Assembly (NCBI GenBank): GCA_030622135.1
Contig: JAUXGL010000017.1
Coordinates: 1 to 38,674, forward strand
Length of the DNA stretch: 38,674 nucleotides
DNA from: Deltaproteobacteria bacterium
GTDB taxonomy: Bacteria > Myxococcota > B64-G9
Reading direction: 5' to 3'
Both the position numbers and the translations under genes were made by a program. The notes below the pieces were generated by a model. It worked only from the letters and a program-made list of their open reading frames with translations. It was not told the DNA's origin and ran no database searches. The number at the start of each line of letters is the position of its first letter. The stretch's first letter is position 1. Of the stretch, positions 25,119-32,171 are shown piece by piece.

Positions 25119-26357
25119 TCAGGCCAGCGGATCCTCGGCCGGCTCCTCTTTTTGCCGGCGGGTCTTGTAGGTGGCGCGTACGTAAGCCATCAGGTTGTCC
25201 AGGTAGGATTCGAAGGGCGGGCACACGATCGGGGATCCCCACAGCAGCTTCTCGGTGTTGTCATTGTTGTAGATGGCCATGGTGTTGACGTAGTCGATGG
25301 CCTGGCGGTGAGCCCGGGAGACCTTTTCCAGGCCGGGGATCTTCAGAAGCGTCTTGGCCAGCCCGGCGGAGACGGAGAGGCGGGGTGGTTTCTTCCCCGC
25401 CCGGGCGGCGATCAGCTCGTAGACCTTGCGGGCCGAGAGAGGATTGGGATCCACCAAGTGGAATGTCTTGCCGACGGCCTTGGGGTGGAGGCTGAGGTGG
25501 TAGATGGCGTCCACCACGTAGTCCACCGGAACCATGTTCAGCGGACCGATGCCCTTGCCGGGCAAGGGCAGGGGGATCGAGACGGGGGAGGAAGCCAGCA
25601 ACAGGCCCATGAAATAGGGGCCGTCGAAACGGGAGATCTCGCCGGTCTTGGAGTCGCCCACCACGATGGAGGGGCGGTAGATGGAAATAGGCAGCCTTTC
25701 CCTGGCCTTTTGCACCCGCTTTTCGGCTTCGAACTTGGTGGATTCGTAAGCGTTGCGGAAGTTCTGTCCTACGTTCAGATCATCCTCGGTGATGATGCCC
25801 TGACGGTTTCCGGAAACGTGGCAGGTGCTCACGTGATTGAACCGGTTCAGGTTGCGGGCCTGGTCCGCCACCTCGATCAGGTTCTGGGTGCCCTTGACGT
25901 TGACGTTCCACATGAGCTTCTCGGAGACTCCCAGGTAGGAGATGGCTGCCAGGTGATAGATGTCGGTGATGTTGCGGGTAACGTGCTTAAACTCTCCGGC
26001 AGAGAGCCCCAGGTGCATGCTGGCGATGTTTCCCACGAGTATGTTGACCCGGTCGAGTTTCTGGCTTCTAAAGGAGCGGATGTACTTCTTGGCATCGTCG
26101 ACGAACTTGCTCTGCACCAGCAGGTAAAACGTGCTCTCCGGTTCCGCCTCGATCAGCTTGCGCGCCAGCTCTTTCCCTATAAACCCCGGATAGCCCGTAA
26201 TCAGTATCTGCCGCCTGGAGGCCGACCTGGACCTGGTCCCGGCGCTTTTTGCGCTAAAGTGCGACTTCGTCGTCGCCTTGCCCTTGAGGGTGGTCTTGGT
26301 CCTGGTTTTGGGTTTTGATTTTGTTTGGGCCGTTGTCCTCTTTTTCTTTGCTGTCAT
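25119..26357 (-). CDS. NAD(P)-dependent SDR-type reductase with basic histone-like tail
   Basis: The product is 412 aa. Residues 1-50 are almost entirely Lys, Arg, Thr, Ser and Ala, like histone-H1-type tails. A Rossmann domain follows with GYPGFIGKE (about 55-63), a Ser-Thr-Cys element (177-179) and the catalytic Tyr204-x3-Lys208. The layout matches the extended SDRs related to fatty acyl-CoA/thioester reductases (NAD_binding_4). Reduction of an acyl thioester or modification of a sugar nucleotide are both possible. The start is well supported by GGAGGGG upstream of the ATG. The ATG overlaps the coaE stop (ATGA), so it is the last gene of an operon. Confidence 0.82.
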   Translation of the reverse strand: MTAKKKRTTAQTKSKPKTRTKTTLKGKATTKSHFSAKSAGTRSRSASRRQILITGYPGFIGKELARKLIEAEPESTFYLLVQSKFVDDAKKYIRSFRSQKLDRVNILVGNIASMHLGLSAGEFKHVTRNITDIYHLAAISYLGVSEKLMWNVNVKGTQNLIEVADQARNLNRFNHVSTCHVSGNRQGIITEDDLNVGQNFRNAYESTKFEAEKRVQKARERLPISIYRPSIVVGDSKTGEISRFDGPYFMGLLLASSPVSIPLPLPGKGIGPLNMVPVDYVVDAIYHLSLHPKAVGKTFHLVDPNPLSARKVYELIAARAGKKPPRLSVSAGLAKTLLKIPGLEKVSRAHRQAIDYVNTMAIYNNDNTEKLLWGSPIVCPPFESYLDNLMAYVRATYKTRRQKEEPAEDPLA

Positions 26358-26959
26358 AGCACCCCTCCATTTTCCATTGCCAGCAAGGTTGCCACCGCTT
26401 TAACTCGGCGCCGCGTGTCCTCAAGATCGCCCGCGTTGTCAATGACGTGGGTGGCCGCCCGGATCATCTCGTGCTGGGGTAGCTGGGCCGAGATGCGCCG
26501 GCGCAGCTGCCCCACGTTGGTCTCGTCCCGTTCTTGTAGCCGCTTGAGCCGTGTCTGCATCGGGGCGGTCACAATGATGAGCCCGGCCAGTCCGAAATCC
26601 GTCCGGCTCTCCAAGAAGACCGCCCCCTCGATCAGGCAGTAGGCGGGATGGGGCCGGGGGAGCTTGCTTTTTTGCCGATTAAACTCGTCCAGAATGGCCG
26701 GGTGCAGCATGTCTTCGAGGTCTTTTAGCGATTTTTCGTCGGAGAACACTCTTTCGGCCAGCTTCTGACGATCCACCCGGCCGTTCGCGTTCGCGCAGTC
26801 CGGAAAGCGCTTCAGCACACGCGCGGCCGGGCCGGCTGAGGAAAGCAGCCGCCGGCCCAGGTCGTCGGCGTCGAATACCGGGATTCCCTGCTGTTTGAAC
26901 ATACCGGCCACGGTGCTCTTTCCGGTGCCGATCCCGCCGGTGAGTCCGTACGTAAGCAT
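26354..26959 (-). CDS. coaE: dephospho-CoA kinase
   Basis: The product is 201 aa, the usual CoaE length. The P-loop GGIGTGKST is at residues 8-16, followed by the FDADDLGRRL segment and the later HPAI and EGAVFLES segments that mark the lid and substrate regions. It phosphorylates dephospho-CoA in the final step of coenzyme A synthesis. It is sandwiched between an exported protein gene (35 bases upstream) and the overlapping reductase gene. A link between CoA supply and an acyl-thioester reductase is possible but speculative. Confidence 0.95.
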   Translation of the reverse strand: MLTYGLTGGIGTGKSTVAGMFKQQGIPVFDADDLGRRLLSSAGPAARVLKRFPDCANANGRVDRQKLAERVFSDEKSLKDLEDMLHPAILDEFNRQKSKLPRPHPAYCLIEGAVFLESRTDFGLAGLIIVTAPMQTRLKRLQERDETNVGQLRRRISAQLPQHEMIRAATHVIDNAGDLEDTRRRVKAVATLLAMENGGVL

Positions 26960-26994
26960 GGCTGGTCAGAAGTCTAGACTGGTTGTGGGAATGG

Positions 26995-27480
26995 CTATTT
27001 CCGTTTCTTCGAGCCGCTGGTGGGCTCGATGAACATAACCGAGTGGACCTTTTTGCGGTCCTTTCCGAAGAAGATGACCATTCCTTCACGCCAGTAATTG
27101 AAAAAGACGAAACCCTTCTCGGTAACTCGCTCGGAGTAGTCTTTTCCGTATACACGGATGATGGCCGCCTTCGTGATTGTCTTGGAGGGGAAAACATCGA
27201 TGCGGAAGAGGATGCCCTTCTTATCGAAATAGAAGTTCGTCTCCAGCGAACCTTCGATGGCTGCATCCCCCTGGTAGTTGATGCCGTCGGAGAGCTTGCT
27301 TCCCTTGGAAAACTCTTTGGTGGGCTTGCCGAATTTCCGGAGCAGCTGATCCCGGGAAGTCTTTCCCGGCACGCATCCCTTCCATGGTTTGGCCATGATG
27401 CTCGATGAGATTAGGAAAAATATTCCGAACATCAACAGAAACACCATCCAGGCTTTTGTCCTGTTGCTTGGCTCCAGCAT
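26995..27480 (-). CDS. exported small protein of unknown function
   Basis: The product is 161 aa from the ATG at 27480. An N-terminal n-region with Arg and Lys and a hydrophobic core (about residues 11-29) form a signal peptide or anchor. The mature part has a PGKTSRDQLLRKFGKP segment, which loosely recalls the small BamE/SmpA-type lipoprotein fold, followed by beta strands. I cannot assign a function. The promoter at 27487-27515 places the transcription start at or next to the ATG. If translation instead starts at the internal ATG at 27447, an AGGA would lie eleven bases upstream. It heads the coaE operon. Confidence 0.7.
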   Translation of the reverse strand: MLEPSNRTKAWMVFLLMFGIFFLISSSIMAKPWKGCVPGKTSRDQLLRKFGKPTKEFSKGSKLSDGINYQGDAAIEGSLETNFYFDKKGILFRIDVFPSKTITKAAIIRVYGKDYSERVTEKGFVFFNYWREGMVIFFGKDRKKVHSVMFIEPTSGSKKRK

Positions 27481-27486
27481 GACCTT

Positions 27487-27515
27487 GATATACCAAAGGA
27501 ATACCGTTCTGTCAA
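27487..27515 (-). promoter_or_regulatory. sigma70-type promoter of the coaE operon, apparently leaderless
   Basis: On the minus strand TTGACA (27515-27510) and TATATC (27492-27487) are separated by exactly 17 bases. Only six bases lie between the -10 box and the ATG at 27480, so the expected transcription start coincides with the A of the start codon. Confidence 0.65.
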
Positions 27516-28036
27516 ACTCTAGATCCGATCGTCAATAGAGCGGAACCAACATATCTTACGGGCACCGGTAGTGGATTTGGGTAATCCATACGCGCCTGAA
27601 TGTTTTCCATGGCCGTATCATACCTATTCCCGATCGGGTGGAAAAACCGCTACAGTGCGCAATTGGTTGCGGTAAGTCGAGGCGAAACTACCGCATATGG
27701 GGTATTGATACTAAATCCACTCTTTAGCCTAGTGGCCATCTCGAAACGTAGCCAACATAAATAAAAACCCAATGATTTTAAGGTATCCGTACTCGAAAAA
27801 TGTAGTTTTGAGACGGACACTGGTCTACAGGAAGTGGCAATCTGGAAATATTCGATTATGGGTGTGGTTATGTTACCATGAAATATCTACTGGCGCGGGT
27901 TGCAGTCTAGCTAAAACATCGAATTACATAGTGATTCTTATAAGATGGAAAGAGGGGTAAAACCAGACTGATGGTATGGATCTTGCTGAATACAATAATA
28001 GAATCAGGAAGCTTCTATTTAGAGGAGGGATAACCA
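27516..28036. other. AT-richer gap without a convincing gene
   Basis: By eye this stretch is clearly richer in A and T than its surroundings. A 62-codon frame at 27772-27960 has no ribosome binding site and no recognisable pattern, so I do not call it. The end carries the GAGGAGGG binding site (28022-28029) of the V4R gene. The composition change may mark acquired DNA together with that gene. Confidence 0.5.
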
Positions 28037-28465
28037 GTGAGCACTGCCAGTGAGATACGGAAGATGTCGAGTCAGCGGGAGACCGCGTGGCAGCGCAGGC
28101 GCCAGATCGCGAACATGATCCGTTGGGGCCTCGGTCCGCAGGAGATGTACGACAAAGGACAAAAAGATGGCGGCAAGATCCTGGCGCGAAGCCTGACTGA
28201 TGTGCTGGTAGGGATCAAGGAGTCTGGTCTGGGAAGCGCGAGCATAATGGAGGAGTCGAACGCCCATGCGACCTTCAGGGTGTTTCAATCTCTTTGCTGC
28301 CAGATTGTAAGAGGAAACAATCTGGAAGGAAAGAGTTGCTACTACCTGGCGGGTTTCATCGCCGGGGCCATAGAGGGCATTGGCGGGTCAAGGGAGGTTG
28401 AGTCCCGAGAGCTGTCGTGCGGGGGATTCGGCGGAAGAAGTTGCATATTCATCGCCAGATGGTGA
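28037..28465 (+). CDS. V4R-domain protein
   Basis: The product is 142 aa from a GTG at 28037, with an excellent GAGGAGGG seven bases upstream. The C-terminal half has the pattern of V4R (4-vinyl-reductase-like) domains: a YYLAGFIAGAIEG helix, an acidic SRELSC strand and the final C-x7-C spacing before an aromatic/hydrophobic end. V4R domains bind small molecules and occur in XylR-type regulators and the Bchl pathway. Here the domain is nearly the whole protein, with a basic helical N-terminus (about residues 1-35). No DNA-binding or enzymatic part is attached, so it may be a stand-alone ligand sensor. It is a single gene flanked by non-coding DNA. Confidence 0.6.
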   Translation: MSTASEIRKMSSQRETAWQRRRQIANMIRWGLGPQEMYDKGQKDGGKILARSLTDVLVGIKESGLGSASIMEESNAHATFRVFQSLCCQIVRGNNLEGKSCYYLAGFIAGAIEGIGGSREVESRELSCGGFGGRSCIFIARW

Positions 28466-28554
28466 TAGGAAGAACACGCCCGCGTTTTCACTAGCATTCC
28501 CTCTCCACTTGTCAGCAGGTTGCGCCTAACAGTAAAGGCACCAGCGGAAAATTC

Positions 28555-28624
28555 GTAACTTCTTCTCAATAACCCCGACCCTACATTTTTTCGCTCGTTT
28601 TGCCCGGGGTTATTGGGAAGTTAC
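28555..28624. repeat. long imperfect inverted repeat with AAATGTAGGG at the loop edge
   Basis: The outer 8 bp (28555-28562 with 28617-28624) and inner 11 bp (28567-28577 with 28605-28615) pair perfectly around a small 4-by-1 internal loop. The terminal loop is 27 bases. On the minus strand AAATGTAGGG occurs at 28588-28579, beside the inner stem, just as in the inverted repeat at 3305-3359. It lies between the V4R and sigma genes. The rest of 28466-28796 holds only the ECF-like promoter. Confidence 0.6.
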
Positions 28625-28711
28625 TGGAATTCCATTTAAGTCGTTGTAAAATCAACTCAGTCGAGTAGTGTACTACCAACTTCATCGTCAATACCTTGTG
28701 AAGCCAGATCT

Positions 28712-28738
28712 TGAAACTTATTCGCCGGCCGAAGCGTA
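28712..28738 (+). promoter_or_regulatory. ECF-type promoter upstream of the second sigma gene
   Basis: TGAAAC at 28712-28717 and CGTA at 28735-28738 are 17 bases apart. This closely matches the TGAAAC-N16-CGTA pattern recognised by sigmaW-like ECF factors, so the downstream sigma gene may activate itself. A TTGAAA reading of the same -35 box as a sigma70 site is poorer because the -10 box does not fit. Confidence 0.5.
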
Positions 28739-28796
28739 TCCAACAAGTATGAAGGCCAAGGCACAGGCATTGGTCGTAACCGCCGAAAGGTGTCGG

Positions 28797-29384
28797 ATGG
28801 ATGAGGGCGCAGAAATGTTGGCTCGTCACATAGATGGAGATTCATGTGCGTTCGAAGAGTTGGTCGGCCGATTCGGGCCGAAAGTTTACGGATATCTGGT
28901 CCGGGCGGGAGTGGGGGTTATGACCAAGGACGATCTCTTCCAGGAGACCTTCATGCGGGTCCACCTGTCCGCCCGCCGCTACGATCCCCAATATCCTTTT
29001 AGGGTCTGGCTTTTCGCCATTGCCCACAACGTGTTGTGCAGCCATTTCCGCAAGCAGAAGGTCCGGCGGATTTTCACTGGCTGGTGGAAGCGTCCGGACA
29101 AAAAGGATCCGCACGCCGAGTGCGAGCCGATGGATCCGCCGGACAGTCAACCCGACACCCACGAAAAGGTTGAGGGCCGGGAGAACGTTCGCTGGCTGGA
29201 AGGGGCGCTTGCCGATCTTCCCGAGGAACAGCGGCGCGTACTTCTGCTTACCCAGGTGGAGGGCCTGAGCCTGAAGGAGGCCGCCGGGATCCTGGACGTG
29301 CCCGTGCCCACCGTAAAGACCTGGATCCGGCGGGGCCGGCTCCGGTTGGCCCGGGCGTATGCGGAGAAGGAGTCGGAGTCATGA
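28797..29384 (+). CDS. ECF-type RNA polymerase sigma factor
   Basis: The product is 195 aa from the ATG at 28797, which has GAAAGG six bases upstream; an in-frame ATG at 28749 would add 16 residues and would suit a leaderless mRNA. Region 2 lies at about residues 15-85 with the DDLFQETFMRVH signature and the FRVWLFAIAHNV segment. Region 4 lies at about 130-185 with the LSLKEAAGILDVPVPTVKTW helix-turn-helix. A basic, acidic-tailed linker joins them. The gene overlaps the next one as ATGA. The ECF-type promoter just upstream suggests autoregulation. Confidence 0.92.
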   Translation: MDEGAEMLARHIDGDSCAFEELVGRFGPKVYGYLVRAGVGVMTKDDLFQETFMRVHLSARRYDPQYPFRVWLFAIAHNVLCSHFRKQKVRRIFTGWWKRPDKKDPHAECEPMDPPDSQPDTHEKVEGRENVRWLEGALADLPEEQRRVLLLTQVEGLSLKEAAGILDVPVPTVKTWIRRGRLRLARAYAEKESES

Positions 29385-32083
29385 ATTGCCGGGAGATACA
29401 AAAACGGTTGGCGGAAGCCGGCCAGGCCGCGCCCGGCGATCTCCGGGTAAAGGAACATCTGGAGAAATGCCCGGACTGCCAAGGTGTGCTCAAAGGCATC
29501 GAGGCCGTGGACCGAGCCCTTATCGATCTGGAAGGCGTCACACCGCCCAAAAACGTGGTGGAGCGGACCCTGGCCGCCGTAGACCAGCGCAAGGTCAAGC
29601 CGCGCTCCAGCCTGCGCCTGGCTTTGGCCATTGCCTCTCCGGTGGTGCTGGTCCTGGTGGTGGGTATCTTCGGCACGACCTTCATGAAGAGTGGAATGGA
29701 ACAGGCCCGCGCTCCCGGTACCGCGGGCGTCTCCGATCGCCCAGTCGAGATGACCGCCGTCGGCGACACCCACAGCGGGCACGCCTACTGGGTGGGGGAC
29801 CGGACCGAGGCCGAAAACGGAGCAGGCCGGCTGACTGCAACCAGCAAACCCGCCGGCGTCAAGATATCCGGGGCCATTGGCGGCCTGGACGCTGACAGCA
29901 CAACGGTCTCCTTCGAGTCCAAGAACGAGCGGGAGGGCTGGTATAACCTAAACGAATTGCAGGGTGCCGAGGAAGCGGATGAAGAGGAGGGCGAGGAGTA
30001 CGGGTTGCGCTGGAAGGCGGAGGAGTTGATGCGCTGGTGGGGTGACGCCGCCAAGACCGAGGCCTACTACCAGAAGGCGGGTGCGTTGGAGCAGAAGGCC
30101 GAGAACTTGAAAGACCGGGTTTTCCGCACCAAGGCCCACCTGGCTCTTTTGAAGGTACCCACCATGGGTCCGGAGGTCGCGGACAATAAGGAGGTGGCCA
30201 AGAAGGAAAAGCCTCTCATTTCTCCCGTCACGGTGGACAATGAGAATGAGATCGACAAGCTGGGCAAGGACGCCCGCGACCTGCAGCGGCGGTCGAGCGT
30301 GCGGAATCCCGGCGCGTTTTTAGAGGTCCAGGAACTGGAGAAGGATATCAGCAAGTTGAGGGAGGGGAAGAAGCGGATCAAGGACAAGGAGAGCTGGTTG
30401 GGTGAGGACAGCGGGAAGCGCAGCGCCGACGGGCTGGTGGTCGACGACAGCAGCAGCTCGGTGCGGGGTCCGGCCGGGGAGGAAAGATTGAAGATCCAGA
30501 GCGGTGAGACCACTCAGATCAAGATGACGTTCGAGGAAGTGGACCTGGACCGGCTGGCGTTCATTCCTGCCCGGGGGTATTTCAAGAATACCTACCTGCC
30601 GGGCGATCCCGAGTTGGTCTTTCTCAGAGAGAAGCTCGAGAAGGGCCTGTTCATGGACGGCGAGGCGCTCAGGCTTGAGCGGGCTTCGCTGCCTTACCGG
30701 CAGCCCTTCGACGCTCCCTCTTCGAGCGGGATTTCGGTGTACTTGAACGCGGACCGGACGTTCGTTGAAGGCAAGTCCCGGATCACTTTACAGGTGGGCT
30801 TGAAGGGCTCCCTGCGCCACGCGCGCCGGCGGGCCTCTCTGAACGCGGCGCTTCTGGTGGATCTGAGAAGCGTCCCTTCCGAGGGGGGCCGGCGGGCGCT
30901 GTGGGCATTGGCCGACTCCATGGTTCAGAGCCTGCAGGCGGGCGACCGCTTTGCCTTGGTGGTGGCCGGGGTGAAGAAACCACTGCGGGTCAAGTCCGCG
31001 AGGTTCAGTCTCTCTTCGGTTCGGGTGGCCCTGGCTTTGGCCCTTGAGGAGATCGAGGCGTCCGGAGTGAAGGGAACCCTGGAAGATGCGATCGAGGCCG
31101 CGTACCAGGCGGTGGGCGGCGAGGAGACCGACGACGCTCCCATTGGCGCCAACCTGGTGCTTTTGGCCTCGGCCGCGCAGATTTCCGGCGACACCGACGC
31201 CCTGCAGTTGGACGCGCACTTGCGGGCGGTGTCGGGGATCACCCTGAGCACCATTGGCGTGGGAGAGCACGCGGACATGACCGATCTGGATGCCCTGGCG
31301 TTTGCCGGGCAGGGACGGCGGCGGATGGTGGCGGGGGCCAAGGCGGCCCGGCCGGTGGTGGAGGAGGAGTTGGCCGCCACCGGGAGCGTGGTGGCCCGGG
31401 CGGTGCGGCTGCGCATTCGGCTGGCCAAGGGCGTCAAGCTGGTCGAGGTGCTGGGCTCGCATCCGCTCACCGTCGAGCGGTCCGAGCGGGTGCGCCAGAT
31501 GGAGAAGGCCATTGACAAGAAAGTGGCCAAGAACCTGGGGATCGCGGCCGATCGCGGCGAGGACGAGGACGGCATCCAGATCGTCATCCCGGCTTACTAC
31601 GCCGGCGACGATCACGTGATCCTGCTGGACGTGGTGGTCGAGGGCCCCGGGAAGATCGCCGACGTGCGGGTACGCTACAAGGACCTGGTCAATTTGAAGA
31701 ACGCGGTGGCCCGGGCCGAGTTGACCCTGAGAGCCGGCCGGAAGCCTGACGATCTCCTGGTCTGCAACGTGCGCAAGAACCTTTTGGCCTACCGGATGTC
31801 TGCAGACTTGCATCAGGCGGCGAGATCCTTGCAGGAGGGCCGGATCGATGGTGCCCGGGACGTGTTGGCCAGGGCTTCGGCGCGGATTGAGCGGATGCAG
31901 GCACGCTACCCCGAGCTTGCCGACGATCCCGAGGTTACCCGGGACGCGGGGATGCTGGCCGAGTACCTGCAGGTGCTCGGGGACTACTCGGTATGGCAGG
32001 GCAACCGGGCCGTGCAGGTCCACCTGGTGCGCTCGCTGGCATACTCCGCCAAGGTGAAGCTTCCGCCCGGGCAGTCGCGCTGA
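29381..32083 (+). CDS. anti-sigma factor fused to a degenerate VWA-like domain
   Basis: The product is 900 aa. The N-terminus has the zf-HC2 pattern Cys3, His26-x3-Cys30-x2-Cys33. A membrane segment at about residues 79-101 separates it from a very large extracytoplasmic part. This contains an acidic, helical, probably coiled-coil stretch (about 190-340), a strand-rich region, and a VWA-like fold (about 490-650). The usual MIDAS DxSxS is reduced to DLRS and the later TDG aspartate is missing, so metal binding is doubtful. The last 230 residues form a separate domain that recurs in the product of 35339-36193. It is co-translated with the sigma gene (ATGA). This is far larger than ordinary anti-sigma factors and likely both senses and scaffolds. 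Confidence 0.8.
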   Translation: MNCREIQKRLAEAGQAAPGDLRVKEHLEKCPDCQGVLKGIEAVDRALIDLEGVTPPKNVVERTLAAVDQRKVKPRSSLRLALAIASPVVLVLVVGIFGTTFMKSGMEQARAPGTAGVSDRPVEMTAVGDTHSGHAYWVGDRTEAENGAGRLTATSKPAGVKISGAIGGLDADSTTVSFESKNEREGWYNLNELQGAEEADEEEGEEYGLRWKAEELMRWWGDAAKTEAYYQKAGALEQKAENLKDRVFRTKAHLALLKVPTMGPEVADNKEVAKKEKPLISPVTVDNENEIDKLGKDARDLQRRSSVRNPGAFLEVQELEKDISKLREGKKRIKDKESWLGEDSGKRSADGLVVDDSSSSVRGPAGEERLKIQSGETTQIKMTFEEVDLDRLAFIPARGYFKNTYLPGDPELVFLREKLEKGLFMDGEALRLERASLPYRQPFDAPSSSGISVYLNADRTFVEGKSRITLQVGLKGSLRHARRRASLNAALLVDLRSVPSEGGRRALWALADSMVQSLQAGDRFALVVAGVKKPLRVKSARFSLSSVRVALALALEEIEASGVKGTLEDAIEAAYQAVGGEETDDAPIGANLVLLASAAQISGDTDALQLDAHLRAVSGITLSTIGVGEHADMTDLDALAFAGQGRRRMVAGAKAARPVVEEELAATGSVVARAVRLRIRLAKGVKLVEVLGSHPLTVERSERVRQMEKAIDKKVAKNLGIAADRGEDEDGIQIVIPAYYAGDDHVILLDVVVEGPGKIADVRVRYKDLVNLKNAVARAELTLRAGRKPDDLLVCNVRKNLLAYRMSADLHQAARSLQEGRIDGARDVLARASARIERMQARYPELADDPEVTRDAGMLAEYLQVLGDYSVWQGNRAVQVHLVRSLAYSAKVKLPPGQSR

Positions 32084-32119
32084 TCCTCGGGCGTTGGTTT
32101 TCAAGTGTGCGTTTTTGTG

Positions 32120-32139
32120 CCGTCCGATAAAACGGACGG
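32120..32139 (+). other. intercistronic stem-loop
   Basis: CCGTCCG and CGGACGG form a 7-bp stem around a six-base ATAAAA loop. The following bases are A-rich, not T-rich, so it should not terminate transcription. It lies in the 88-base gap between the anti-sigma and 1036-aa genes and may act as an mRNA processing or stability site. Confidence 0.4.
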
Positions 32140-32171
32140 TGTAAAAACCGGTTCGAACAGGAGGAGAAGCA

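Noticed and set aside
27772-27960. 62-codon open frame in the AT-rich gap
   Set aside because: There is no ribosome binding site, no recognisable pattern, and it is not in an operon.
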